64,000 nucleotides of DNA from Oscillospiraceae bacterium. GTDB lineage: Bacteria > Bacillota > Clostridia > Oscillospirales > Ruminococcaceae. This document shows positions 50,680 through 60,758 of the stretch, piece by piece. The position numbers were made by a program, and so were the translations under genes. The stretch spans positions 121,416 to 185,415 of the forward strand of contig JAJQGJ010000011.1 in the NCBI GenBank assembly GCA_021200565.1, read 5' to 3'. The notes under the pieces were generated by a model. It saw only the letters and a program-made list of their open reading frames with translations. It was not told the origin of the DNA and did not search any database. Position 1 is the first letter of the stretch; each line of letters begins with the position of its first letter.

Positions 50680-50740
50680 TAAGGCAAAGACGTCTTTGAG
50701 AACCCCGTATTGGGATGTTCCCAAGGACGCCTTTTTTGTT
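50680..50740 (+). promoter_or_regulatory. Leader attenuator/terminator hairpin before GSIII
   Basis: AAGGCAAAGACGTCTTTGAGAACCCCGTATTGGGATGTTCCCAAGGACGCCTTTTTT directly downstream of the promoter. Confidence 0.7.
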
Positions 50741-50803
50741 AAGCGGGAGCCCGATACAACCATCAGTATTGTTTCCCGACATATTCTAAAAGGAGCGTTT
50801 CAT

Positions 50804-52900
50804 ATGAAAAAGATACCCGAGTATTTTGGATGTATGGTATTCGATGACCGTGAGATGAAAGCAAGGCTTTCTTCAAAAGTCTACAATTCCCTGAACAAGA
50901 CCATCGTCGAGAATGCAAGACTTGACCTTGAGGTTGCAGACGCTGTAGCACAGGCTATGAAGGACTGGGCAGTAGAGAATGGTGCAACCCACTTCACCCA
51001 CTGGTTCCAGCCGCTCACCGGCATCACTGCTGAAAAGCACGATTCATTCATTTCTCCTGCACCGGATGGCGGAGTTTTAATGGAATTTTCCGGCAAGGAG
51101 CTCATCAAGGGCGAGCCTGATGCTTCCTCATTCCCGTCTGGTGGACTTAGAGCCACATTTGAGGCAAGAGGCTACACTGCTTGGGATCCCACTTCATATG
51201 CATTCATAAAGGGCAAGACTCTCTGCATCCCGACTGCTTTCTGCTCCTACGGCGGCGAAGCTCTCGACAAGAAGACACCACTCTTGCGTTCCATGCAGGC
51301 TCTAAATAAGCAGGCTCTCAGAATCCTCAAGCTCTTCGGCAATGAAGATGTGAAGTGTGTAAAGACTTCTGTAGGACCTGAACAGGAATACTTCCTTGTT
51401 GATAAGGAAATGTATGACAAGAGGAAAGACCTTATCTTCACCGGCAGAACCCTCTTCGGAGCACCTGCACCCAAGGGTCAGGAGCTTGACGACCACTACT
51501 TCGGAGTCATCAAGCCAAGAGTTGCCGCATATATGGAAGACCTCAATGAGGAGCTCTGGAAGCTTGGAATCCTTGCCAAGACCGAACACAACGAGGTTGC
51601 ACCCGCTCAGCATGAGCTCGCACCCGTTTACTCTACAACAAACATTGCAACCGACCACAACCAGCTCACTATGGAGATTATGCAAAAGGTTGCAGCAAAG
51701 CACGGTCTTGTATGCCTGCTCCATGAGAAGCCTTTTGCAGGCGTCAACGGTTCCGGCAAGCACAACAACTGGTCGCTTGCAACCGACACCGGTGTAAACC
51801 TTCTCACTCCCGGCGAAACTCCATATGAGAACGCTCAGTTCCTGCTCTTCCTCTGCGCTGTAATCAAGGCAGTCGATGACTATCAGGATCTTCTGAGACT
51901 CTCAGTCGCAACCGCCGGCAACGACCACAGACTCGGTGCCAACGAAGCTCCTCCGGCAGTAATTTCGATGTTCTTGGGCGATGAGCTCACTGCAGTTCTC
52001 GATGCTATCGAGAACGACACTCCTTATAACGGAACAGAGAAGACCGTGATGAAGCTTGGCGTACATGTACTTCCCAAGTTCTTCCGTGACACGACTGACC
52101 GTAACAGAACCTCACCGTTCGCATTCACCGGCAACAAGTTCGAGTTCAGAATGCTCGGCTCTTCGAATAGTATTGCATGTGCAAACATCATGCTCAACTC
52201 CGCAGTTGCTGAGTCCTTGAAGATTTACGCTGACAGACTTGAGGGAGCAGAAGACTTCGAGACCAAGCTCCACGACATGATCAAGAAGACCATCAAGGAT
52301 CATAAGAGAATCATCTTCAACGGCAATGGCTATGATGACGCTTGGATCAAGGAGGCAACAGAGGTAAGAGGACTCTCTAACCTCAAGACCACTCCTGATG
52401 CAATGCCAAAGCTTCTTGATGAGAAGAATGTGGATATGCTCACTCGTCATAAAGTATATTCGAGACCCGAGCTCGAGAGCCGCTATGAGATTCTCCTTGA
52501 GAACTACCATAAGACCGTACATATCGAAGCTGAAACCATGCTCAACATGGCGAGAAAAGAGATTATGCCTGCTGTAAGCGCATATGAAGCTGACCTTGCA
52601 AAGGCTTTGAATGCCAAGAAGGCAGCAGCACCCAGTGCCGCTTGCGGATACGAGACCAGACTTATAAGCAAGCTTGCAGAGCTCGAAGACAGAATCGATG
52701 CAGCTGCTGACGATCTTGAAGAGGCAGTCAAGGAGTATAAGAAGTTAGAAGACGTCACCGAGGCAGCAATGTTCATCAAGGATTCGATTATTCCCAAGAT
52801 GGACGCATTGAGAGCACCTTGTGACGAGGCGGAAACAGTAACCGCCAAGAGCTATTGGCCATTCCCGACTTACGGAGATCTTCTGTTCGGGGTGAGATAA
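50804..52900 (+). CDS. glnN: Glutamine synthetase type III
   Basis: [79 protein letters not shown]. Confidence 0.96.
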   Translation: MKKIPEYFGCMVFDDREMKARLSSKVYNSLNKTIVENARLDLEVADAVAQAMKDWAVENGATHFTHWFQPLTGITAEKHDSFISPAPDGGVLMEFSGKELIKGEPDASSFPSGGLRATFEARGYTAWDPTSYAFIKGKTLCIPTAFCSYGGEALDKKTPLLRSMQALNKQALRILKLFGNEDVKCVKTSVGPEQEYFLVDKEMYDKRKDLIFTGRTLFGAPAPKGQELDDHYFGVIKPRVAAYMEDLNEELWKLGILAKTEHNEVAPAQHELAPVYSTTNIATDHNQLTMEIMQKVAAKHGLVCLLHEKPFAGVNGSGKHNNWSLATDTGVNLLTPGETPYENAQFLLFLCAVIKAVDDYQDLLRLSVATAGNDHRLGANEAPPAVISMFLGDELTAVLDAIENDTPYNGTEKTVMKLGVHVLPKFFRDTTDRNRTSPFAFTGNKFEFRMLGSSNSIACANIMLNSAVAESLKIYADRLEGAEDFETKLHDMIKKTIKDHKRIIFNGNGYDDAWIKEATEVRGLSNLKTTPDAMPKLLDEKNVDMLTRHKVYSRPELESRYEILLENYHKTVHIEAETMLNMARKEIMPAVSAYEADLAKALNAKKAAAPSAACGYETRLISKLAELEDRIDAAADDLEEAVKEYKKLEDVTEAAMFIKDSIIPKMDALRAPCDEAETVTAKSYWPFPTYGDLLFGVR

Positions 52901-52988
52901 AATTACTTTTCTTTAGGGCGACGCTGATGGCTCAGGGATACCCACTTGAGCCTCTGGCGAAACCTAATTCAACAAGGGGGAAAAGACA

Positions 52989-54722
52989 ATGACAGTAGAA
53001 TTTTGGTATTTGATAGGAGCTGCTTTGGTATTCTGGATGCAGGCGGGCTTTGCGATGGTAGAAACCGGCTTTACGAGGGCAAAGAACGCCGGCAACATCA
53101 TCATGAAGAACCTGATGGACTTCTGCATCGGTACTGTTGTATTTTCACTTTTGGGCTACACGCTCATGATGGGTGAGGACACACTCTTCGGACTTATCGG
53201 TATGCCGAACATGAACCTGTGGGCAAACTTCAAGGAATTCATAGCTTCGCCTGCTGACGGAAGCTTCACCGGAGCATCCACATTTGTATTCAATCTTGTT
53301 TTCTGCGCCACAACCGCAACCATCGTTTCGGGAGCTATGGCAGAGAGAACCAAGTTCTCGGCATACTGCATCTATTCAGCAGTAATTTCCTTACTCGTTT
53401 ACCCGATTGAGGCACACTGGATCTGGGGCGGCGGCTGGCTTTCAAGCATTGGCTTCCACGACTATGCAGGCTCCTGCGCTATTCATATGGTCGGCGGTCT
53501 TGCTGCACTTGTTGGCGCAATCTTCTTAGGTCCCCGTATCGGCAAGTATGTCAAAGACGAAAACGGTAAGGTGACCAAGGTCAACGCTATTCCCGGACAT
53601 TCAATAACTCTCGGCGCACTGGGCGTGTTCATTCTCTGGCTCGGCTGGTATGGATTCAACGGAGCGGCTGCAACTTCAGCATCCGAACTTGCCTCCATCT
53701 TCCTCACCACCACCATTGCACCCTCAGTTGCAACCGTTACGACCATGATATTCACATGGGTCAAGAATGGAAAGCCTGATGTCTCGATGTGCCTCAATGC
53801 CTCTCTGGCAGGACTCGTTGGCATCACGGCTGGATGTGACGCTTTAGACGCACTCGGCGCAACAATCGTCGGAATCGTTTCCGGTATCTTAGTTGTTGTT
53901 GTAGTCGAAGTGTTGGATCTCAAGCTTCACATCGATGATCCCGTCGGTGCCGTAGGCGTACATATGGCAAACGGCGTATGGGGAACATTGGCTGTAGGAC
54001 TTTTGGCGAACCCTAACGCTCCTGCGGGACTCTCGGGTCTCTTCTACACCGGTTCGTTCAAGCAGTTCGGAATCCAGCTCTTAGGTGTCGTCACTGTAGC
54101 TATCTATGCCGTTGTTATGATGGTAATAACTTTTGCACTGATTAAAAAGTTTAACGGCTTGAGAGCATCTGCCGAGGATGAAGTTGCCGGTCTCGACATC
54201 AGCGAGCATGGTCTTCCCAGCGCATATCCTGATTTCGCTCCTGCTGTCAGCAAGTATTCCTCATACGCTCCTGCCGACGGTGTTGTAGCTGTAGCAACTG
54301 ATGTACCGGTTGCTGAAGCAATCCCCGTCAAGAAGGTTCCTGCTTTCGTAGAAGACGGCGAGCAGCCTAAGTTCACAAAGGTCGAGATTGTCTGCAAGGA
54401 GTCGAAGTTCGACGAGCTCAAGCATGCTATGATGAGCCTTGGCATCACCGGTATGACTGTTACCCACGTTCTGGGTTGCGGTCAGCAGGGTGGCAAGCCT
54501 GAATACTACAGAGGCGTTGCAGTTGAGACCAACCTCCTCCCGAAGGTTCAGGTTGACATCGTAGTATCCAAGATTCCTGTCAGACACGTCATCGAAACCG
54601 CTAAGAAGGTTCTCTACACTGGTCACATCGGCGACGGCAAGATCTTCGTCTATGACGTTGAGAATGTCGTCAAGGTAAGAACCGGCGAAGAAGGCTTCGA
54701 TGCTCTTCAGGACGTTGAATAA
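52989..54722 (+). CDS. amt: Ammonium transporter fused to a C-terminal PII (GlnB/GlnK) domain
   Basis: Amt motifs [38 protein letters not shown]-terminus [48 protein letters not shown]...[23 protein letters not shown]. Confidence 0.95.
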   Translation: MTVEFWYLIGAALVFWMQAGFAMVETGFTRAKNAGNIIMKNLMDFCIGTVVFSLLGYTLMMGEDTLFGLIGMPNMNLWANFKEFIASPADGSFTGASTFVFNLVFCATTATIVSGAMAERTKFSAYCIYSAVISLLVYPIEAHWIWGGGWLSSIGFHDYAGSCAIHMVGGLAALVGAIFLGPRIGKYVKDENGKVTKVNAIPGHSITLGALGVFILWLGWYGFNGAAATSASELASIFLTTTIAPSVATVTTMIFTWVKNGKPDVSMCLNASLAGLVGITAGCDALDALGATIVGIVSGILVVVVVEVLDLKLHIDDPVGAVGVHMANGVWGTLAVGLLANPNAPAGLSGLFYTGSFKQFGIQLLGVVTVAIYAVVMMVITFALIKKFNGLRASAEDEVAGLDISEHGLPSAYPDFAPAVSKYSSYAPADGVVAVATDVPVAEAIPVKKVPAFVEDGEQPKFTKVEIVCKESKFDELKHAMMSLGITGMTVTHVLGCGQQGGKPEYYRGVAVETNLLPKVQVDIVVSKIPVRHVIETAKKVLYTGHIGDGKIFVYDVENVVKVRTGEEGFDALQDVE

Positions 54723-54749
54723 TAACTTATCCCTGATATAATATTTCCC

Positions 54750-55050
54750 TAAAAGCGTTTGAACTCGGATATGCCCTGCGGCAAACAGTTTCAAAGAGAA
54801 ATGCATTGTTTGTCAAAACAGCTGAGAGTGCATAAATATGCGCCGCAGAGGTAACCCCGGGTGAGCTGCAATCTGAAAAGGTCTTTGACCTGAGTAGGTG
54901 CGCCGTAATCCCTGCGTTAAAAGAGAAGGGCTTTTGGTTGAAGCCCTGAGAAGATACAAGCCTGAATCTGGGTTTGTAGACTTAAAAGATAGGTGGCACC
55001 GCGAGTAACAGCACTTGCCCTATCGAATGCTGACTTAGTATAGGAGAGAT
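54750..55050 (+). ncRNA. T-box leader upstream of asnB (boundaries approximate)
   Basis: T-box sequence AGGTGGCACCGCG at 54991..55003 within a structured leader just before asnB. Confidence 0.8.
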
Positions 55051-55056
55051 GTACTT

Positions 55057-56637
55057 ATGTGTTCGATTATGGGTTACTGCAAAAGCGGTGTCTCTTTTTC
55101 GGAGTTTAAAAAAGGTTTTGACATAACAATTTCCCGAGGACCGGACGATTCAAGAATCATAGATACCGGTTATGGATTATTAGGATTTCATCGCCTCGCC
55201 ATCATGGGCTTGACGCCGGAAGGTATGCAGCCGTTTGAGCTTGACGGATCAAGCGTTGTCTGCAACGGCGAGCTTTATGGCTTCGAAAAGCTCAAGGACG
55301 AGCTGATAGAAAAAGGATACAAATTCAAAAGCGGCTCCGACTGCGAGATAATCCTTCCGCTTTATTTTGAGTATGGAACTGAAATGTTCAAAATGCTAGA
55401 CGCCGAGTTTGCAATGATTTTGTTTGACGGCAGGACAAAAGAGTTCATCGCCGCAAGAGATCCGATTGGAATAAGACCGCTCTATTACGGCTATGACCGT
55501 GATGATAAGATAGTATTCGCAAGTGAACCGAAAAATCTCGTGCCCATATGCGATAGAGTCATGCCTTTCCCGCCGGGGTGCTACTACAAGGCGGGGGAGT
55601 TCATCAGCTACTGCGACATATCCAAGCCTCAATGTGTGATTAAGGCAAGCCTCGATGAGGTCTGCCGGAGCATCCACGACAAATTAACAAAGGGGATCAA
55701 GAAGAGGCTTGTAGCAGATGCGAAAGTTGGCTTCCTCCTGTCGGGAGGGCTTGACTCGTCACTAGTATGTGCCGTCGCACAGAGATACTCTGATAAGCCA
55801 ATCAGAACTTTTGCCATTGGCATGAGCGAGGATGCAATAGATCTCAAGTATGCCAAGCAGGTCGCAGACTACATCCATAGCGACCACACAGAGGTCATCA
55901 TCAATAAAGAGATAGTCTTGAGCTCGCTTGAGACGGTTATCGAGCTTCTGGGCACTTACGATATAACAACAATCCGTGCCAGCATGGGCATGTATCTCCT
56001 CTGCAAGTGGATTCACGAGAACACCGACATCCGTGTTCTTCTCACCGGTGAGATTTCGGACGAGCTCTTCGGCTATAAGTACACCGACTTCGCTCCCGAC
56101 GCTGAAGCTTTCCAGAAGGAAGCCGAGAAGCGAGTATATGAACTCCACATGTACGACGTTCTGAGAGCTGACCGCTGCATTTCAGTAAACTCTCTTGAAG
56201 CGAGAGTTCCGTTTGGAGACCTCGACTTCGTCAAGTACGTCATGGCGGTTGACCCGGAAATGAAGCTCAACACCTATGGCAAGGGCAAGTATCTTCTCCG
56301 TCACGCTTTCGAGGGCGATTATCTCCCGCACGACATTCTCTACCGTGAAAAAGCCGCTTTCTCCGACGCCGTCGGTCACTCGATGGTCGACTACCTCAAG
56401 GAATATGCCGAGGAGACCTATTCGGATGAAGAATTTGAAGCTCTCAGTGCTAAATATACTTTCGCCAGACCTTTCACGAAAGAATCGCTTCTCTATCGTG
56501 AAATCTTCGAGAAGTACTACCCCGGCAACGCCGAAATGGTCGTAGACTTCTGGATGCCGAACAAGTCCTGGGAAGGCTGCAATGTGGGCGACCCCTCCGC
56601 CCGAGTTCTTTCGAACTATGGCGCAAGCGGCGAATAA
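55057..56637 (+). CDS. asnB: Asparagine synthase (glutamine-hydrolysing)
   Basis: MCSIMGYCKSGVS Ntn Cys2; VGFLLSGGLDSSLVCAVAQRYS. Confidence 0.95.
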   Translation: MCSIMGYCKSGVSFSEFKKGFDITISRGPDDSRIIDTGYGLLGFHRLAIMGLTPEGMQPFELDGSSVVCNGELYGFEKLKDELIEKGYKFKSGSDCEIILPLYFEYGTEMFKMLDAEFAMILFDGRTKEFIAARDPIGIRPLYYGYDRDDKIVFASEPKNLVPICDRVMPFPPGCYYKAGEFISYCDISKPQCVIKASLDEVCRSIHDKLTKGIKKRLVADAKVGFLLSGGLDSSLVCAVAQRYSDKPIRTFAIGMSEDAIDLKYAKQVADYIHSDHTEVIINKEIVLSSLETVIELLGTYDITTIRASMGMYLLCKWIHENTDIRVLLTGEISDELFGYKYTDFAPDAEAFQKEAEKRVYELHMYDVLRADRCISVNSLEARVPFGDLDFVKYVMAVDPEMKLNTYGKGKYLLRHAFEGDYLPHDILYREKAAFSDAVGHSMVDYLKEYAEETYSDEEFEALSAKYTFARPFTKESLLYREIFEKYYPGNAEMVVDFWMPNKSWEGCNVGDPSARVLSNYGASGE

Positions 56638-56686
56638 TAAGCAAAAAATACCGGCTCAGTGGAACCCCACCGAGCCGGTTTTTCTG

Positions 56687-56899
56687 TTATTTGTTGAAAG
56701 CCCTCATTAACTTTCCGGCTTCTTCAACGCTTATGTCATCGCCATCGTACTTTTCCTTTGTATAATCTCCGTGTCCCAAATCGAACTGCTTTATAAACAA
56801 AGTCGTGCCGACAGGACCCAAAGCCTCTTCCAAAGCAGAAAAGCCAACATTTCGGATTTCTATTGGATTATTCAAGTTCACTTGTTTCATGAGTTGCAC
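56687..56899 (-). CDS. Small protein overlapping a PIN-domain gene (putative antitoxin)
   Basis: EIRNVGFSALEEALGPVGTTLFIKQFDLGHGDYTKEKYDGDDIS. Confidence 0.7.
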   Translation of the reverse strand: MQLMKQVNLNNPIEIRNVGFSALEEALGPVGTTLFIKQFDLGHGDYTKEKYDGDDISVEEAGKLMRAFNK

Positions 56900-57341
56900 C
56901 TCCGTACATGTAATCCATCATAAATTCCACGGGACTGATTACTCTTACACTCAGATCTAACTGTGACGCCATCTTCTCTAATTTAACATCAGTTGTTATC
57001 ATCACATCTGCATTCGCTCTTTCTGCTAATGCTATATGGTAACTATCGTAAGTTCGTATATTTGATTGTGAGCGAATCTCATTTGCTCTTGACTCTATTT
57101 CATCATCGACATTTACATATGAAGTGATTGAAGAATAAAGCCTTATCACTTGGTCTCTTTTGTCTAAGTCGTTGATACGGCTGATTTCAAAGCTCAAGGC
57201 TGAACTTCCAACAAGTTCGTATATGCCCGATTGACAAGAGCGAAGAATTCCTTCGATTATCTGTGTCTCCAGATAAACCCGATCTTGTGTCTGGTCATCA
57301 AACGGTCTGTTGTAGCAACAACAATCCAAGTATATCTTCAA
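56868..57341 (-). CDS. PIN-domain protein (putative toxin)
   Basis: MKIYLDCCCYNRPFDDQ...RTYDSYHIALAERANADVMITTDVKLEKMA. Confidence 0.85.
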   Translation of the reverse strand: MKIYLDCCCYNRPFDDQTQDRVYLETQIIEGILRSCQSGIYELVGSSALSFEISRINDLDKRDQVIRLYSSITSYVNVDDEIESRANEIRSQSNIRTYDSYHIALAERANADVMITTDVKLEKMASQLDLSVRVISPVEFMMDYMYGGATHETSELE

Positions 57342-57439
57342 CGCTCGTCATCTCCTCACATCTTCTCTATATGATATAATACCACAAATCACATAACTTA
57401 TCAACCCTAAATTTAAAATCTCACCGAGCCGGTTTTGTT

Positions 57440-58135
57440 TTACTCTTCATAGTACACAATCATCCCGCCAAGCTCCTCAAACGCTTCTTTGAAGGTGTCC
57501 CAGCCCATAGCATGAGAGCTTCCGGTGTTTGGGTCTTTATAAAGGACGTTGTTGTAGTCGTCGAAGCCGTAGATGACGACGGCGTGTTCGTAGGCAGGCC
57601 AGCGGACGGTCTCGCCGGTTTCGTAGTCAACCCATTCTCTGCGGTACTGGATGCCGCCTTCGATGTTGGTCGTGTACCACGCCTCGACTGGGTTGCCGCT
57701 TGCAATAATCTCTTTGATGTCCTCAAGAGTTGCGCCTGTCTTGGCAATCGCACCCGACTTGAACTGCTCGGCAGTCTCTCGAATCGGTTCGTTGAAGACG
57801 CCGTAAGAGCTCGAATCCCTCGGGTCGCCGACAAACTCTCTTTCCGGGTTTGCTCCGTAAAGAACTCCGTCAACCTCATATGGTATCGGACCTTTAGGTA
57901 AAGCCTCGACTATCTCTTCCATAGTCACGTCAACGCCGTAGTATTGCAAAAGTATGTAAAGTGATGCGCTTTCACACCCGGTAGGGTAGTCGGGATTCTG
58001 ATTGTAATCTATAACGTCGAGATATATCATATTCTGCGGCTTTGTATTTTCATAAATATACACTCCTACTGCAATTATCAGAATAAGTATAAGAAGTGTT
58101 CTCAGCGGATGCTTTTTCTTAGTTTTAGTTGCCAT
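57440..58135 (-). CDS. Membrane-anchored C39-like cysteine peptidase domain protein
   Basis: N-terminal TM, then YNQNPDYPTGCESASLYILLQYYGVDVTMEEIVEALPKG...YEHAVVIYGFDD. Confidence 0.85.
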   Translation of the reverse strand: MATKTKKKHPLRTLLILILIIAVGVYIYENTKPQNMIYLDVIDYNQNPDYPTGCESASLYILLQYYGVDVTMEEIVEALPKGPIPYEVDGVLYGANPEREFVGDPRDSSSYGVFNEPIRETAEQFKSGAIAKTGATLEDIKEIIASGNPVEAWYTTNIEGGIQYRREWVDYETGETVRWPAYEHAVVIYGFDDYNNVLYKDPNTGSSHAMGWDTFKEAFEELGGMIVYYEE

Positions 58136-58250
58136 TGCTTCATCTCCATTAATATAATTTTAATGCAGATTAAGCCTCAAGTCAACAGGTCAATTCTTAA
58201 GATTTTATTAAGATTTAAAAACGCCCTGCTGGTTGGCAAGGCGTTCAGCT

Positions 58251-58847
58251 TTACTCATCTTCAATTATAATGTCGTCCGAAGCGCTTTCTTCTTCGCTTT
58301 CCGAGGTGATAAGATCAAACTCAACAAACGTAATCCGCATGTAGTTCTCATCATCGCTTTCTCCGAGCTCCAAGACCATAGGAATTCCTGTTTTGCTGAA
58401 TGTCAGGGAATAGACGGTTCCGCTTTCCTCACCGGAGCAGTAGTCGGACTCTTCGCCCTCTGTGACGTCCAGCTCAAGCGGAACGAGCTTATCAAAAGAC
58501 TTCGTCACGAGCGACACAACCGAGCCGACGGGAAACTTCGAGCTGTCAAAGGAGAAGTTGAGACCTTTGAAGGAAATTGTCGTCTCCTCGCCCTGGGTGT
58601 CAAAGATAAGCCCGCTGACGATGGCAGGGGAGGTGAGTTCGACATTCCACCAGCCGTCGCTCCAACGTGTGAGGAGCATCTCATAGATGGTGCCGTCAAA
58701 GTCAACCTCAGCAGTCGCTGTAAAGGTGGTCGGAAGCGACTTTTCCTTGGTCGCAACTGACGAAAGCGAGCAGCTGCTCAGCCATATCATCATGATTACT
58801 GATAACAGAATAGTAGTTATTTTTGTTAGTTTTAGCCTCAAACTCAA
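58251..58847 (-). CDS. Putative lipoprotein
   Basis: Signal peptide with lipobox MIWLSSCS. Confidence 0.65.
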   Translation of the reverse strand: MSLRLKLTKITTILLSVIMMIWLSSCSLSSVATKEKSLPTTFTATAEVDFDGTIYEMLLTRWSDGWWNVELTSPAIVSGLIFDTQGEETTISFKGLNFSFDSSKFPVGSVVSLVTKSFDKLVPLELDVTEGEESDYCSGEESGTVYSLTFSKTGIPMVLELGESDDENYMRITFVEFDLITSESEEESASDDIIIEDE

Positions 58848-59843
58848 TCAAGCCCTCTCAAAGTTCTTGAAAAGCTCAGGCAGATAGGAAATAATGTCAC
58901 TTGCAAGCATTCCGGTTTTGGACAGCCTCTTTGAGACCTCCTCACAGGAAGCTCCCATAGCGTATGCTCCCATGATTCCGGCGGTTATGGACGGCTTCCC
59001 TTGAGCCGTGAACGAAGCTATCAGCCCTGCCAGCAGGTCTCCGCTTCCGCCTTTGGAAAGCCCGTTGTTGCCGAACATCGTGACATAGGATTCAAAAGAA
59101 TTCACAATCAGTGTTGAGCAGGATTTTGAAACCACGGTTACTCCATACTCGGAGGCTAACTTTTTCGAAATCTCATACCGATCACTGATGGCGGTTTTTG
59201 TGTCAACGCTCGCAAGTCTTGAAAGCTCCGCTGGATGCGGCGTCAGAATGACATCTGTCTTTGCTTTTCTAAGCAATTCTATGCGCCTTGAGACAAGGTT
59301 TATGCCATCTGCGTCGATAATTATGGGACAATTTGCATTTTCGATTACAGCTTCGAGCACAGCCATAGCGCTGTCTGAAGTTCCAAGCCCGCAGCCTATG
59401 AGAACGGCGTCAGAAGCCTTCATCAGCTCAAGAATCCCCAAAAGCTCATGCTCGGTGGGCTTGATAAATCCGTCTTCATCCGAGCGGCAGGGGAACAGCG
59501 TGCATTCTTTTACATTGGAAGCAAGCGAAATCGCTGACCGTTCCGTCGTGCAGACACTCATAAGTCCGACGCCCGACCTGAGAGCCGAAAGAGTCGAAAT
59601 AGCCGCAGCACCCGGGTATCTGTCGGAACCGACTATCGATAACAGTCTTCCGAAGGTTCCCTTGTGCGAGTTAACCGGTCTGCTTCCGATATTGTCACGC
59701 ATAAGTCGCTCAGCGACGTATTTATCGACAACCTGAATATCTCCGCCGTCAGGCTCAGTGACAGTGGAGATATGCACGTTTTCTTTTGCAGCGGTAATTT
59801 CAGCCTTATATAAGGCTTCCCATGAAATACTAGTAGTGTTCAT
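58848..59843 (-). CDS. nnrD: ADP/ATP-dependent NAD(P)H-hydrate dehydratase
   Basis: KGTFGRLLSIVGSDRYPGAAAISTLSALRSGVGL; VILTPHPAELSRL; GSGDLLAGLIASF. Confidence 0.9.
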   Translation of the reverse strand: MNTTSISWEALYKAEITAAKENVHISTVTEPDGGDIQVVDKYVAERLMRDNIGSRPVNSHKGTFGRLLSIVGSDRYPGAAAISTLSALRSGVGLMSVCTTERSAISLASNVKECTLFPCRSDEDGFIKPTEHELLGILELMKASDAVLIGCGLGTSDSAMAVLEAVIENANCPIIIDADGINLVSRRIELLRKAKTDVILTPHPAELSRLASVDTKTAISDRYEISKKLASEYGVTVVSKSCSTLIVNSFESYVTMFGNNGLSKGGSGDLLAGLIASFTAQGKPSITAGIMGAYAMGASCEEVSKRLSKTGMLASDIISYLPELFKNFERA

Positions 59844-59847
59844 AGCT

Positions 59848-60198
59848 TCAGTAGGCGATAACAATCGCAGTCGCAACGGTGTCTGTGTGGGTGATGCTGA
59901 CAGTGAATTGGGCGTTTCCCGCCATCTCAGCCGCATTTCCAGTAAGTTCGATGTAAGGCGCTCCCAGGTCATCCCTAAGAACGGAAATCTCTTTCAGCCT
60001 GAAGCCTCTGATTCCGGTTCCAAGCGACTTTGAGAAAGCCTCTTTTGCGGCAAAATTGGCAGCGATGGTCTGTGGATTCATCTTCTTTTTTGCAAACATC
60101 GCCATCTCGCTTTCTGAGAAAATCCTCTCAAGAAAAGTGGGAATTTCGATGCTTTTCTCAATGCGTGAGATGTCCACGCAGTCAATGCCTACTCTCAT
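59848..60198 (-). CDS. acpS: Holo-[acyl-carrier-protein] synthase
   Basis: VGIDCVDISRIEKSIE; ANFAAKEAFSKSLGTGIRGF; SITHTDTVATAIVIAY. Confidence 0.95.
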   Translation of the reverse strand: MRVGIDCVDISRIEKSIEIPTFLERIFSESEMAMFAKKKMNPQTIAANFAAKEAFSKSLGTGIRGFRLKEISVLRDDLGAPYIELTGNAAEMAGNAQFTVSITHTDTVATAIVIAY

Positions 60199-60701
60199 GA
60201 CACCCTCGGAAGATAGATGGAAACCATCTGGAGCGTTTTTTCATCCGGAGTGAAGTAGAGATATACTTTTCCGCTCTGCGGGTCGTTGAACTCGATGGTG
60301 TACACATCGCCCTCATTGCCCTCGACGCTGTAGGCAACGGCGTCTCCCTGGTCTTTTCTCGAATGATAGAATCCGACGGCGTCCCTCAGCTCAAAGCTGC
60401 AAAGCGGCTTTCTCTTCTTTCTGTCGATTATTTTGTCGACGGAGATTGAGGTTCCCGCAACGCAGTATTCATATTCGACATTAAGCCTGCCGATTAGGTA
60501 ATACCCGAGATATAAAATTCCGACAGCCAGCAGTATTCCAAGAGTAACACCTACAAGAAAATACACGTTGCTGAAAAGGTTGATCATCAGTAACAACACG
60601 CCTAACCCAAGTACAAACGAAAGTATTGTAATAGCATACTGTTTGGTTCTGTCCGACTTTGTAAACGGTCTCTGCACCAACTGCTCTCTGATTGTCTCCA
60701 T
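60195..60701 (-). CDS. Membrane protein of unknown function (DUF6106-like)
   Basis: Two TM helices then a small soluble domain; overlaps acpS start. Confidence 0.65.
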   Translation of the reverse strand: METIREQLVQRPFTKSDRTKQYAITILSFVLGLGVLLLMINLFSNVYFLVGVTLGILLAVGILYLGYYLIGRLNVEYEYCVAGTSISVDKIIDRKKRKPLCSFELRDAVGFYHSRKDQGDAVAYSVEGNEGDVYTIEFNDPQSGKVYLYFTPDEKTLQMVSIYLPRVS

Positions 60702-60723
60702 ACAAATTATCCTTTCATATAAA

Positions 60724-60758
60724 TTAATTACGAATTATGAACTATGAATTACGAATTC
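60724..60758. repeat. Short degenerate tandem/inverted repeat
   Basis: TTAATTACGAATTATGAACTATGAATTACGAATTC. Confidence 0.6.
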
